Assembly: GCA_015345905.1 (NCBI GenBank)
Contig: JADDTR010000035.1
Span: forward strand, 62,001 to 126,000
Length of the DNA stretch: 64,000 bases
Source: Aotearoamyces nothofagi
Lineage: Eukaryota; Ascomycota; Leotiomycetes; Leotiales; Tympanidaceae
Direction of reading: 5' to 3'
In this document: positions 44,639-56,693 of the stretch, one piece after another
Position numbering within the stretch: position 1 is the first letter of the stretch
Layout of the letters: each line of letters opens with the position of its first letter
Translations under genes and position numbers: made by a program
The notes under the pieces: generated by a model
Database searches by the model: none
Told to the model about the DNA's origin: nothing
Seen by the model: only the letters and a program-made list of their open reading frames with translations

Positions 44639-44874
44639 CGTAGATAGTTGTGGGTTAGGTATTTGGGAACAGCTAGATGCCGATGTTGCTGTCTGAAGGT
44701 CAACGGAACGTCTTGGCGAAAGACTGGCGGCCTCAGGTAGAAATGTACTGGTATAATCGCGATCTCAAAATTATTCTGCCGCCAAATAAAGCAGAGCTCC
44801 AACTAGAGTTTGTTTCTCAACACAATAACCTCACTAATATCTCAGGTCCTACTAGCAGCGAGTGAAACATCAAG
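44639..44874. promoter_or_regulatory. Short bidirectional promoter, NDUFS6 / MPP6
   Basis: Only 236 bases separate the two start codons, so both genes must share promoter DNA. No specific site identified. Confidence 0.6.
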
Positions 44875-45809
44875 ATGTCAAGTGCAACGAGCACGCCTGT
44901 AAAGGCGCCGAAGTCCATGTCTTCAAGGCTTCTTACCATGAAGTTCATGCAACGTGCAGCTGCTTCATCCCCGATATCATCACCGTCAACACCAGACCAA
45001 CCTTCACCAAAACGACAGAAGATCGATTCATCACCAACACCATTTGATGTAAATGCGCTTGCGGACCAAAAAGCCGTGCAAGAAGCTTTAGCCATCGAAG
45101 AAGCTAAGCGTCAAGTTGCGCTAGATAGGCAAGCCGCGGAGGCTGGAGATACACGATGGGTATTGAATTTTAAGCAGGATATTGGCTCTAATGGACAAGA
45201 CGGGGCTGCTTTGCGAGTTGTTCCTGCTGGATTTGCAGCTATTGATCGTAGCTCGGGAACTCTTCAACTTTCCGTCGGCGAGGATGAGACTCCGGATCGT
45301 CCTGTTATGGTAGGGAGACGGAGCTTTGGGAAATTTAATCGCACACTAGAGGTACGTATACATTTATAATCGGAGTGATATTCAGTCAATTGACAAGATT
45401 GTTGTTCTAGAAGCTACAAGATCCAACGGCCGAAGAAAGCTCCGATTCGGACTCAAATGAAGAAGATGATGAGTCTGCTGAGGAATCAGATGAGAACAGC
45501 AATGATGAGGACCCAACAAATGTCCTGGTAAAAGCTGCGCGAGAGGAAGCTGCCAAGAAGCTGAAGGCAGAACGGAAGGCAAAGAAGAAGGCCGAGAGAT
45601 CTGAATCTATACGATTGGCTGAGAAACGAAAGAAGAAGGAAGTAAAGCTCAATCGGCTGACTTCGATATCGGGGGGAAATGCTCAGTCAAACCAAGCATG
45701 CCATCGGTGTGGAGAGGTAGGTCATCTGCAAGCAGATTGCCACAAACGTGGTAGGGATCGCAATGATAATGAAGATGACCGGCCAAGGAAATCAAGAAAG
45801 TCGAGATGA
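44875..45809 (+). CDS. MPP6: Mpp6/MPHOSPH6-like nuclear exosome cofactor with C-terminal zinc knuckle
   Basis: Exons 44875..45351 and 45411..45809 give 291 residues. The N-terminal SSRLLTMKFMQRAA and the later VGRRSFGKFNRTLEKL (rebuilt across the intron) match the two conserved blocks of human MPHOSPH6 (LxxMKFMQR and GRMSF...NPxxEKL), which anchor this cofactor to the exosome and help recruit the Mtr4 helicase. After these come an acidic Ser/Asp/Glu stretch (about 165-195), a basic coiled coil (about 200-240) and a CCHC zinc knuckle, C256, C259, H264, C269 (CHRCGEVGHLQADC), then a basic tail. The knuckle is absent from yeast and human Mpp6 and suggests added RNA binding. Intron: GTACGT donor, TTGAC branch, TTCTAG acceptor. 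Confidence 0.85.
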
Positions 45810-47640
45810 TGGATACTACATATCTTCACAAGCCAAAAATGGTCCTGTGTATTGATCATAAGTGACAAGGATGGATTATCTAAGGCTGCTCGTTTTCTGG
45901 CTTACTGCTTGGAAAAGATTCCTCACTACCGCCATCCTATCTTTAACTATATCTGTTTCTAGTAAGAGATAAAATTCACGGATACGAACACAGATCCAGT
46001 CATTCTAGTGAGACTGATGACTGCTCCGGAGCCCTGCTGTCGCTCCATCTCACGGGCAGTCAGCGACGAGAGCTTGCATAGAATTGTGCTTATTATGGAG
46101 CAGATCGTCTCACTCGCCAACTACAGATAGACAATAGAATGCATCTCAGGGGCCACATAAAGATATTCCAGAGCTGGGAGACGTCCATATTCTGACTAAT
46201 TATCTGACTGGTGAGGCGAAATGAATGGTCGCTGATAACAGGCACTAACTGAACTATGTTTCATCCCCACCCAGGGTCGTGCACGTACAATACAGTCTGT
46301 TCATATTCAACTGTCCAAGGCCCAGCCATTCAACTCGGTGTAACCGGATTCCCACCTCCCAATTCTCCGGTATGCAGCTACTCAGATCCCCTTTCCGACA
46401 CGACAGAACGGGACAGGCTTGACCATTACAGGATCAGTGCGCCGATCACATAACCCGATCACCAGGTACTCCAACGTCGTCCCATGCAACACAAGATCCC
46501 AGGAGGGGTGTACAGATGCGATAGGACAACAGCACTGCAGAGAGCCCCGTTGCCGGGTAGTGGAAGCTATGTCGTGATCGATTGGGGGGTGGGGGGGGTG
46601 GTAAGTGATAACAGATGGAGACCGAGACGACACCTGTAACACAGCACAGCGGCAGCAGTTGCCGTAGCAGTAGCAGTAGCAGTAGCAGTGCAGCAACTCC
46701 TTGCAAAGCAGTGAACGACCAAATGCCTATATTTATTGCGTGGGCCTTCGAGGCGGCCATTTCATGTTATAGGGCTATATTAAGCACATTAAGCATAATG
46801 ATGACTAGGATCTCCGAAGAAGCCCAGGGTCCTCCCGCATCATTGCTTCTTTCCATGATTTCGTACGGTTCTATTGATGCAATTTGACGCCTACCACACT
46901 GCATGCAGGTCAGGTCGTCGTCGGAACCAGTAAGCAGCCATGCCACGGCATTGGGAGTTGCATTTCATGTCCTGTACACGGAGGTATAGGGCCGTATGGT
47001 TGTCTTCACCGCTGCTGGCGGCCGCGGCTTAACGCTCTTTTCGGCTGCCAAATATTGATCAATTGCATACACTGTAGAAGCACCGGCATCTGCACCTGCA
47101 TCATCTCCTCTGTCCTTCCTCCCTGTGGCTGCGCGCATGCTATGTTCTGAAGTTATACATATTGATATACGGACGAGCTAGTCACCTCCATCGTGGCCCT
47201 CTGACTTGTCGTAAAGTGCTTGCCTGATGACACCTTCCGCGCGCAAATGCTTACAGCGCATCCACATTCACTCAAATACAACGGAGGCGAGCAAACCCTT
47301 TCTACTGTGCGCCCGTCCGTCCACCCTCGCCAGACATACACGCTCTTCGTTCCTTGCTTGTCCTGCCAATAAGCCAGTTGCGCCTCCTCTTCACCGACAA
47401 GAGTTCATCAGTTCACCTATCGCACAGACCATCCATCGCCCCGCTGGACAGCCACCAAGGTCCTGCCGTGCCTACCCAGCGCCTCCTCTCTCTGGCCAAC
47501 AAGGCGGTCTCTGCCTCTCTCGATCACATACACGGCAGTCCAGGAGAATCACCCTAGCTTCGAGGACCACAGCACCTCTCTTTTCCCCCTTGGTCTTTTC
47601 CCAACTACCACGCCTGCAAAATCGGAACAGCGCTGCAACA
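45810..47640. other. Intergenic region upstream of insulysin, with a hexamer microsatellite
   Basis: No separate gene supported. An (AGCAGT)n tract lies at about 46663-46690 and a G-run block at 46583-46601. From 47227 the sequence is open in frame with the insulysin start at 47641 (see findings). Confidence 0.5.
46663..46690. repeat. (GTAGCA)n hexanucleotide microsatellite
   Basis: About four perfect GTAGCA units plus an imperfect flank. Non-coding on present evidence. Confidence 0.75.
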
Positions 47641-50600
47641 ATGGCGACGATATCTCAACCACAGACGCCTGCTACACCTGACAGTCCACTCCGAGAACAT
47701 AGACTGGTACCTGTGGAGAGGCTCACAGATCGTCTAGAGACCCCGTCCCTTGATGATCGATCTTACAGAGTGATTAGGCTGCCCAATCAGCTTGAGGTCC
47801 TACTTGTTCACGATGCCGAAACAGACAAGGCCAGTGCGGCTTTAGATGTGCACGTTGGGAACTTCAGTGATCCCGAGGATATGCCAGGAATTGCTCATGC
47901 CTGTGAGCACGCCCTGTTCATGGGTACTAAAAAGGTAATAATAACTTTCTATTTGCTGCATGAGCATTCCTGCGAGCAACGAACATCTTAACGTGTAGGA
48001 TAGGATACTAATATGGTCTCCATCGATGAATGGGAAAGAATTTGCTAACATCTAAAAGTATCCAGTCGAAAATGCATACTCTTCATACCTCTCTGCACAT
48101 TCCGGCAGCTCCAATGCATACACTGCAGCCACATCAACGAATTACTATTTCGAAGTAGCGGCAAAGCCTGCTGAGGGAGCTGGTCCTACAGAATTATCAC
48201 CTTTTTATGGTGCTCTCGATCGGTTCGCACAATTCTTTATTGAACCACTATTTCTCTCTTCTACCCTTGATAGGGAGCTATGCGCTGTCGATTCCGAGAA
48301 CAAGAAGAATTTACAAAGCGATCAATGGAGGTTACACCAGCTCGACAAATCCCTCACGAATCCAAAGCATCCATATTGCCATTTCTCAACTGGTAACCTT
48401 GAAACTTTGAAGATACTACCTGAGGCCCGAGGTGTTGATGTACGACAAGAATTCATAAAGTTTTATGATAAGCATTATTCTGCCAACCGGATGAAGCTTG
48501 TCGTATTAGGGCGGGAATCCCTTGACACTCTTGAGGAATGGTCTGCAGATTTATTTTCAGGTGTGAAGAATAAAAATCTACCCCAAAATCGATGGGAAGA
48601 TGAACAGCCCCTCGGTGAGAAGGAGCTTTTGACTCAGTACTTTGCAAAGCCTGTCATGGATCAACGGTTGCTGGATCTGTACTTTCCTATGCTGGACGAA
48701 GAACTACTATTCGAATCACAGCCTGCCCGTTATATCAGCCATTTGATCGGTCATGAAGGTCCCGGGAGCATCATGTCATATATCAAAGCGAAGGGCTGGG
48801 CTAATGGTCTCAGCGCTGGAGCATACCCTGTCTGCCCTGGTTCTCTAGGGATGTTTAATTGCTCAGTTCGCCTTACCGAGGAGGGATTGAAAAATTATAA
48901 GGAAGTTGTAAAGGTGATCTTCCAGTATGTATATCTCTGCAGCCAACATTCCCTCAATTCATGTGACAAAAGCTCAAGAGAGCATTTTCGGTGTTTATAT
49001 ACCCCTACTGCGCTATGGTGAAGATGGACTTGAAGCTTCTTCCAAGGCAGAAGCTTTTGGTTCATTTACTACCAATGGCTTTAAATATAAGTTTCACGGC
49101 TTATTTTTGAACCAAATTGTCTCACCCGTATTCAAGATGAGATGTCCTTGAGATTAGGCCTTTTTGATATAATTTCAAGATGCCAATTAAGATTGATTTG
49201 CTGATAATTTTCTGAAAACTTCTAGGTATATATCGCTGCTGAAAGAAACCCCTCCTCAGCAATGGATTTTCGAAGAACAGAAGGGCTTGGCTGAGGTTGA
49301 CTTTAAGTTCAAGCAAAAGACTCCTGCCAGCAAGTTCACCAGCAAGATCAGTGCGGTTATGCAAAAACCTCTTCCTAGGGAATGGCTTCTCAGCGGACAC
49401 AGTAGGTTGCGAAAGTTTGATCCAGCAGCTATTGAGTCAGCTCTTGCATATCTACGACCGGATAACTTCAGAATGGCAATCGTCAGTCAAGAATTCCCAG
49501 GTGGGTGGGATCAAAAAGAAAAGTGGTATGGTACAGAATACAAGTACGAAAAGATCCCGGTAGATTTCCTCGCTGAGATAAAGAAATCCGGAACTAGTAC
49601 CACGAAGGACCGTTTGTCGGAGCTTCATCTTCCTCACAAGAATCAGTTCATCCCGACTAAATTGGAGGTTGAGAAGAAGGAAGTCAAAGAGCCATCCGTT
49701 GCCCCGAAGTTAATTCGGGATGATGATCTTGTTCGAGTATGGTTCAAGAAGGATGACACTTTCTGGGTTCCTAAGGCAAATTTGTTTATCAATTGCAAGA
49801 ATCCTCTCCCAAATGCCACTGCTGAGAATGCGTTGAAGGCAAAGGTGTATACTGATATGGTTAGAGATGCTCTGGAAGAGTATGCTTACGATGCCGAACT
49901 GGCTGGCCTAGGCTACAGCGTTTCCAGCTATTCCATGGGTCTTGACATTCAACTTTCTGGATACAACGATAAGCTCCCGGTGCTCCTTGAGAAAGTCCTT
50001 ACAACCATGCGAGACCTTGAGATCAAGGAGGATAGATTTCAAATTGTAAAGGAGAGACTTCTCCGGGGTATGCGTAACTGGGATTATCAACAACCGTACA
50101 ATCAAGTTGGCGAGTATACCCGATGGCTTAATAGCGAGAGGGGTTTTATCAACGACCAACTACTTGAAGAACTTCCCGCGTTGACTGCCGAAGACATTCG
50201 GTTATTCTATCCTCAGGTCCTACGGCAAATGCACATTGAGACTCTTATTCATGGCAACATGTATAAGGAGGACGCGCTGAATCTGAGCAGCTTGGTGGAG
50301 AATACTTTGAAGCCACGACATCTTCCACAAACACAGTGGCCCGTTCGAAGATCTCTGATATTCCCACCCGGTGGTTCATTTGTTTATCATAAGACTTTGA
50401 AGGACCCAGCTAATGTCAACCATTGTATTGAATATCTATTATACATTGGAGACAAGTCGGATCGTGTGATACGTGCAAAAACTTTGCTCCTAGATCAAAT
50501 GACGCATGAGCCTGCCTTTGATCAATTGCGAACGAAGGAACAACTGGGCTACGTCGTGTTTTCGGGAGCTCGAATGACAACAACGACAGTTGGGTATCGA

Positions 50601-51243
50601 TTCATAATCCAAAGCGAGAAGACTCCAGAATACTTAGAGGCTCGAATTGACGCTTTCTTAGCAGCCTACGAAAGGGTTATGGCAGACATGTCCGACGCTG
50701 AATTCGAAGGCCACAAGAGAAGTTTGATCACTAAGCGTCTAGAAAAGATGAAGAACTTGGATCAGGAGTCGAGTCGTCACTGGACGCACATTGACAGCGA
50801 GGCCTTTGACTTTGAACTTGGTATTTATTCTTTCATCCAACCACACGGCTACACAGCTAACATATTGCTTAGTCTACCACGATGCTACTCACATCAAAGC
50901 GCTAACGAAGACGGACATGATTCAATTCTTCAAGCAATACATCTCCCCATCTTCCTCGACTAGATCAAAACTCGCAATTCATCTTCTCGCTCAGGGCACA
51001 TCGGAGCCTACATCTTCCGTCACTGAGAAAGTCGCAGGAGTCATAGAGGGTGCATTGGATGCTCTTCAGCTAACAACGCCCGCAGACCCAGAACCTGAGA
51101 ATGCCGACATTGCAGAAGCCACGACAGGCAATCCATATGTCATCAAGAACGTCCGCGATTTCAAGTCCATGCTTACAGTTAGTGCTGGGCCACAACCAGT
51201 CAAGGACTTGAAGGAGTTCGAGGAGTTGGATGCGAAGCTATAA
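47641..51243 (+). CDS. STE23: Insulin-degrading enzyme / insulysin, Ste23-type M16 metalloprotease
   Basis: Exons 47641..47934, 48059..48924, 49226..50820 and 50873..51243 give 1041 residues, the full size of M16A proteases. The inverted zinc motif H86-A-C-E89-H90 lies in IAHACEHALFMGTKK and the third ligand is the Glu of AVDSE (E178). Downstream blocks (GHEGPGSIMSYIKAKGWA, RTKEQLGYVVFSGAR) build the four-domain closed chamber that degrades peptides such as a-factor precursor and small amyloidogenic peptides. Intron 1 is 124 nt; intron 2 is 301 nt, far longer than usual here, with a GTATGT donor and CTTCTAG acceptor that restore FQYISLLKETPP; intron 3 is 52 nt. The start at 47641 has a strong context (ACAATGG) and gives the usual N-terminus; an in-frame upstream ATG at 47227 could add 138 residues. 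Confidence 0.95.
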
Positions 51244-52332
51244 TCTAGCTATGATTATTCCAGTGGTACTCAAGGATATCCATTTTCTCTATCAAATGGT
51301 ATATTTTTGGTGCGTGGCGTGGCCCATAAAAGTTTCTTAGTGGCTCGTTCGGGATGCGTTACAAGCGGGCACGGGTTTTTATTCCCTTCGTGGTCGGGTG
51401 CACTCCGGACGTAATTGCATGATAGACATCAACTTTGCATTGAACGTGCGTTTAGAAAAAGAAAATCATATGGGCTTCTTTGGGATTTTTTTGGCATTAT
51501 GCTTGCTGTGTAAAAGCCGTCGAGAACGGCGTGGCTTTCGTGTGATTGCTGCGGTAGTGGTTGTGATTGACATGACTATTATGTAGGTGTGAGGATTGTG
51601 TCACTGTGGCACGCCTTGTGTGCAAATGTAAAAGGGAGCTTGACCGCCTGAACCAAAAGGAATACCTATCCTATCCTATTCTGAAACGTCTATTCTGGAA
51701 ATTCCGATCTACTACCTACGTAAAGAACCATCCCAACTCCTCGCTGCGCTATTCTACTGCTGTTCCGGTCTATGCTCTGCTATGCCGTATTGCTCTATTC
51801 TATCCCATAGTCCCCAACTCTCCTCTAATTATCTAATTATCTAATTCTCTAATTCTATCCTAGTTCCTCGTGCCTGGTTCTCGCAGTAGCTGAAATGACT
51901 GTCGTGTTGTTGTCGTTGTTATAATATCCTGCATCTCTCAACCCCTCCTTCTAAGCCGGTCGTGAATATTGTCCGTAGTGGTGTTGTGCAGTGATGTGAG
52001 GACATCTCTCTCGTCGTTAAGTTCTATCATAGCCCCTTTCCCTTTTCGTTTCCCATTTTTTTTTGTTTTGCTTTAGAATTAAGTTAATTCGACTCGAAGA
52101 TGTTAGTTATGGATGAATGAGTTAACGGTAGCCGTCGATGAAGAAAGCGACGTGATGGTCTTATTCACCACGACCCTATACCTCGGAATCTAATCAATCG
52201 TGTGATAATTTTTTCATCCGTCTTCTTTTTCCTATACCAATTAACGATTGCGGTTTCGGGTCTTGTAAATCTGCTGTTTTATTCTATATGGATCAAGTGG
52301 CATGGTAGAGAGTTAGAGTAGTAACAGCAAGC
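51244..52332. other. Convergent 3' flanks with pyrimidine-rich low-complexity sequence
   Basis: No gene supported. CTATC/CTATT words and a TCTAATTA-type tandem tract (about 51826-51860) occur in the middle. Confidence 0.5.
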
Positions 52333-54043
52333 TCATTCGGACTTCCTGCTTTCTTCGTCCTGCGGCACAGACTTCGCGGTGAGGTCTGTGGGTGCGTGTT
52401 TGGACATCCGACGGAGGCGTTCGCCGTAGATGTAGAAGAGGATTGGGATGGGCCAGAAGGCGACGGCGAGGAAGCCAAGGAGGGAGCCTGCCCATTGGAC
52501 GCCTAGCTTCTGGAACATCTGGGTTGCAAAGAGAGCTGGTGATGTGTTAGGTTTGTGGTCTTGTGGGATGTGTAAAGGAGAGGATGGAGGGAGGTGGAGG
52601 GAGATAGAAGGGAAGAAAGCGGGGATGACTTACGGAAGCCGGCGCCGAAGAAAGATCGCAGAATGGTGTTGGCGGCGATTGCAGATGCGGCGACCATCAA
52701 GTAGGCATCGACAATATAATTCAACGATTGCAGGAAGATCGTCACGAGGCCAGCTCCAGTTAGGATCCCAGAGAGGGTGGGCACGATCCAGTGAACGGAG
52801 GGGTAGTTTCCGCTCCATGCGAACCAGAAGAGACCGATGGGGAAAATGGTAGCGCCAAGCATCATGGGCGGTAGTCGCTCTTCCGGCACAGGGATGCCGT
52901 TGTTTTCTTTTAGCTTGCGGTTGTAGCGTGGCTCGGAAGCAATGACGATGAGGGATCCGACGAAAACACCGACGATTAGACCGAGGTAGGGAAGAGTAGA
53001 GACGGCTTCGTTGATGCCGCGGTATTCGTAGAAGACGACTGGATAGGCTTCGAGGAAGAGGTAGAGAATACCGTATATGAACGCTGTGTATACGGTGATT
53101 AAGAAAACGATTGGTTCGAGGAAGAGGAGCTTGAGAGGTAGAAGTAAATGCTTGTGGACCAAGTCGTCCATGTCAATAACCTCCTCTTCGGAGATATGAT
53201 GAATGGCAAAATTCAGCGTTTCCTTTCTCAAAATCGCGGCTCGTCGCTTTAATATTGTCTTCTCATATGTCTCCTCAAGCAGAGCTACATCTAGGACGAA
53301 AGCGAGCGCACCCATGATACCAGTAATATATTCGGTCCATCTCCAGCCCAGATAACTTTGTGTTATAAAAGCACCAACGATAGGCGATAGAAAGGGACCG
53401 ACGAAGACCAGACAAGAGAAAGCAGCAATGGCGATACCTCTAGTCTCGTTCCCAAACATATCAGCAAAGGCGCCTCCGACGACGGCGAGAGGAGCGGATG
53501 CGAAAACACCGGCGAAGAATCGGCATAGCATGAGGGTTTGGAAGTCTTTTGCAGTGGCGCATGCGAACCTATTGTACATTAGCAAGTATCACAGGGTGTC
53601 AAAGACAGCATATCGTACATGAAGCAAGTAAATACAAGGCAAGCGCCGGTGATAGGCCACTTCCGACCATATAGCTCGGACAGAGGTGCCCAAGCCAACG
53701 GACCCGTCGCAAAACCGCAGACATATAAAGTAAGTCCAAGAGTAGAGACAACAGTTCCGACGCCGAACTCGAGAGCAACCGGCTGCACAGCAGCGCTGTA
53801 GACCGACGAGCCCCAAGACGCGACCAGAGTGTCGAAACCAAGGACGAAGGCGATGATCAATTTGCGCCCCAACGGCCAGCTTTTGGCATTCGCAGGATCC
53901 TCGTCGCCGGTCAGTTCGACGAGGTAGGCTTCGGGCTCGGCATTGAGCTCTGGTGGGACCCCATAGTTTCTTGACAGGCGGATCTCCGTGTTGGATCGTG
54001 TCCGTAGAACGGGCGCTGAGGTCTGGGGCTGGGGATCAAACAT
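52333..54043 (-). CDS. MFS DHA1-type drug/polyamine proton antiporter
   Basis: Minus-strand exons 54043..53619, 53568..52634 and 52535..52333 give 520 residues. After a hydrophilic N-terminus of about 70 residues (with DPANAKSWPLGRK before helix 1) come 12 helices. The DHA1 (Tpo/Flu1) signatures are GLTLYVCGFATGPLAWAPLS followed by ELYGRKWPI (motif A) and the helix-4/5 region FFAGVFASAPLAVVGGAFAD. Relatives export polyamines, azoles or toxins across the plasma membrane. Intron 1 (GTACGA donor, TTGCTAAT branch, AATAG acceptor) joins FTCF to MFACATAKD; intron 2 is about 98 nt and restores GAGFPLFATQMFQKLG. The tail is charged, ending SRKSE. Substrate not predictable. Confidence 0.9.
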
Positions 54044-55580
54044 GGTGGGATATCACACAGGCAGACGAAGAAGATGCGACGAGAAGGAGGGACGTGAGAT
54101 GCCAGGTGCAAAAGACACCGGGGAGAGAAGCAGACGAAAGAAAGAAAAGAGAAGAGAATATAGAACAGGAAGGACAGTACGCAGAGAATGATGCAAGACC
54201 AGGGCCGCAGGACTCGGCCTCAAGGATGCTGCTGCTGTTGTTGATAAGCACATCCAAGGCCCAGCCCTAGCCAGGGACACCCACCTCGACAGCGCACACA
54301 CATACCGGCCGTGCATACACGCATACCACTCACTGCTGTATAAGCACAACCCTAATCCCCAAATCCGTCCAGACAGATAGACAGATAGAGAGACAGATAG
54401 ATCAACCGACGAGACAAGAACCGAAACGGACGCCAAGCGCAAGACCGCAACAACCGACGTCGTCCGCGGATAAACGGCTTCCGGGCGGCGCGGCGTGGAA
54501 GAAGCTTAAGTAAATGTCCTCCCGCGGCCACGGAAGATATATTTCCGGTTTCGGTCCCTGATATTCGAAATCGAGAAGGTTTTCTTTTTTCTTTTTCTTT
54601 TCTTGCCTGCTCGTTGTGGTCTCGTTCTCTGACGATGATATGGTGGCCGATATGGTATGCTACTGTAGGTAACTCGTACACAAGACGCGTCTGTACTCCT
54701 CCCCCTCGACTGCCTGTTCAGCCAAAGAGCCCCGGCTGTATACAGTGCCAGCCATGGCTGACATACCAGCAATTCAACCGCAGCGCCGACAGGAACCCTC
54801 TCTTCTCGAAGATTCCACTGCTATCTCTGCGGCTCACAGGCCTTGTATTGTACAGTATCAAACCCCGCTACCGAGGCATCTGTGCGTCGGAAGCTGCCCG
54901 AAGAGATCAGTCCCTGAAGGATGACTGCTTCGGTGCCGAGGCCCAAGAAGCCTCGACAATCGAAGAAATGATGCCCGATCGCGAGTCGGGCCTGCTGTTC
55001 ATGCTACCATCTTGCCATCAGGGATCTGTACAATTTCACGAATGACATCTCTATTGTCTACTACATTATTCATCTCAATATCATCTAACATCTAGCCTCT
55101 AACATCTATCATCAAACATCCATCCAGGACCATTCATTTCCAACTAGCTCCAATCCCACAATCTCTACACCAACCTCTTCAGGAGCCATAACAATATCCT
55201 CACCACCAACAAGCCCACCGACCAGTAGTCACCCAACTCGAGCAGATCTTCCAACTCCCAACTTTCCATCTCAAGCCGAAACGCAATAATCGGCAGAAGT
55301 GACGTATTGCCGCGTGAGCCATTATACTAACTCCTGACTCCCCATCGAAGGCGTTATGATATCTCCATCTCCAGCCATCTTTATTTTATTATCTTCGCGA
55401 GCTTCTGTATCGACCTTAGGTTGTACGCAGAGACAGACAAACTGTATATGTTTATTCTAGGATATATGTACTTCGAATGTATGCATTTCTGGGGTAGCAA
55501 TCTCGTCGCCCTTGATCATGCCCCCCGATCATGCCATTTGACTATGTATGTTTGATATAAACTGCACGCTACCGCCAAAC
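54044..55580. other. Intergenic region, no gene seen
   Basis: Holds the promoter of the DHA1 transporter, an AGACAGAT-type microsatellite at 54371-54402, and a CATCT-rich low-complexity tract at about 55065-55130. Confidence 0.5.
54371..54402. repeat. AGACAGAT-type microsatellite
   Basis: Imperfect AGACAGATAGACAGATAG units over about 32 bases, non-coding. Confidence 0.75.
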
Positions 55581-56693
55581 TCACGAATGCGTAGCAGCCC
55601 AGTCCTCGGGCAGACTAAAGCCCGGCGGCAGGCGATACTGACCATAGCAACGGCCGGGCGTCGTGCAGCCTCTGAGATTGCAGCGGCCATACAAGCGGCA
55701 GTAGCACTCGTCGGCGGGTGGGCAGCCTAGGGAGTTAAGGCGCTGCAGGTCGACACTATCTGCACTAGACGACGAGTCGCGCGTGTCCCGTAGGAATAGA
55801 ATGTGCCACAGATACGACAAGATGCGGCCTGAAACATGGTCATCGCTCAGTACACTGTCGCTATTCTTGTCGATGTCGAGTAACCACTGCCGCAGAGCGA
55901 CGTACTCAGCACGAGAATGCTGCCATATCTGATCACGAGCGACGACAAACTGTGCGCAACACTGCGCGCGGACAGCATCAGTACGACCTGGAAGGACCCT
56001 TCCTTCGTCGTTGCCGCCGAACAGCGTGGCGAAAGCGCGCGGCAGTGCTGTATCAGAGAGGGCGCGCGTGTTCCACGGCTCTACCATGGCGCGCGTAAAC
56101 GTCTCTATGCTACCCTGCGGCAGCGCTTCAGCGACTGGGCACATGCTGGCGCTCCAATCGCAGCGCAGGTTGTGGTATCCCCACGGTGCGAGCGCCGCCG
56201 ACACATTGAGCGCGGCTAGCAGGGCGGCGTTGTCGTAGTCGGGGGCATCATTATGCCATGCCCAGCGCGAACCATGCACGAACACGGCGCCGGAAGCGGG
56301 GATGTGTGCATAGTTGTCAATAATGAACGTCAAGTATGCCATGGCCTCGTGCCCGCGATTCGCAGGAACTTGTAGATACACCGACGTCGAGTCGGGCGAC
56401 ATGTCAGCAGTGTAAACACATAGCTGATATAACTCTGCCAGGCCATTGAGCCATTTGGAATCATCAGCGGCAATGCGCGCTACAACCAATGCCGGCTTCA
56501 AGCTGGCTTCAGCTTCCAAGCCGGGGCAGATTCCCCGCGCCTCGGGAAGGTTAACAGAAGTGGTCTTGTAGCGAATTGTAGACCATGCGAAGGTCTTGTT
56601 GCCTGATTGGTGGTGGTTAAGGTATAAGATAAGAAGTAGAGCGACGCTGAAGAACGTAATGTTGGCAACGACTCTCCGCGTCCTCCGTCTCAT
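55581..56693 (-). CDS. DUF3431-family type II membrane protein
   Basis: 370 residues, single exon, ATG at 56693. A basic cytoplasmic start (MRRRTRRV) precedes one membrane helix (about 9-26, ITFFSVALLLILYLN), then a lumenal domain: LVVARIAADDSKWLNGL, LQVPANRGHEAMAYLTFIIDNY and FVHGSRWAWHND, GYHNLRCDW are the conserved blocks of DUF3431, a fungal family probably related to glycosyltransferases of the secretory pathway. A Cys-rich C-terminal section (CPPADECYCRLYGRC, then GCTTPGRC) is likely disulfide-bonded. Biochemical role not established. It lies next to a GT2 polysaccharide synthase-like gene on the same strand, about 1.2 kb apart, which may or may not be meaningful. Confidence 0.85.
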   Translation of the reverse strand: MRRRTRRVVANITFFSVALLLILYLNHHQSGNKTFAWSTIRYKTTSVNLPEARGICPGLEAEASLKPALVVARIAADDSKWLNGLAELYQLCVYTADMSPDSTSVYLQVPANRGHEAMAYLTFIIDNYAHIPASGAVFVHGSRWAWHNDAPDYDNAALLAALNVSAALAPWGYHNLRCDWSASMCPVAEALPQGSIETFTRAMVEPWNTRALSDTALPRAFATLFGGNDEGRVLPGRTDAVRAQCCAQFVVARDQIWQHSRAEYVALRQWLLDIDKNSDSVLSDDHVSGRILSYLWHILFLRDTRDSSSSADSVDLQRLNSLGCPPADECYCRLYGRCNLRGCTTPGRCYGQYRLPPGFSLPEDWAATHS

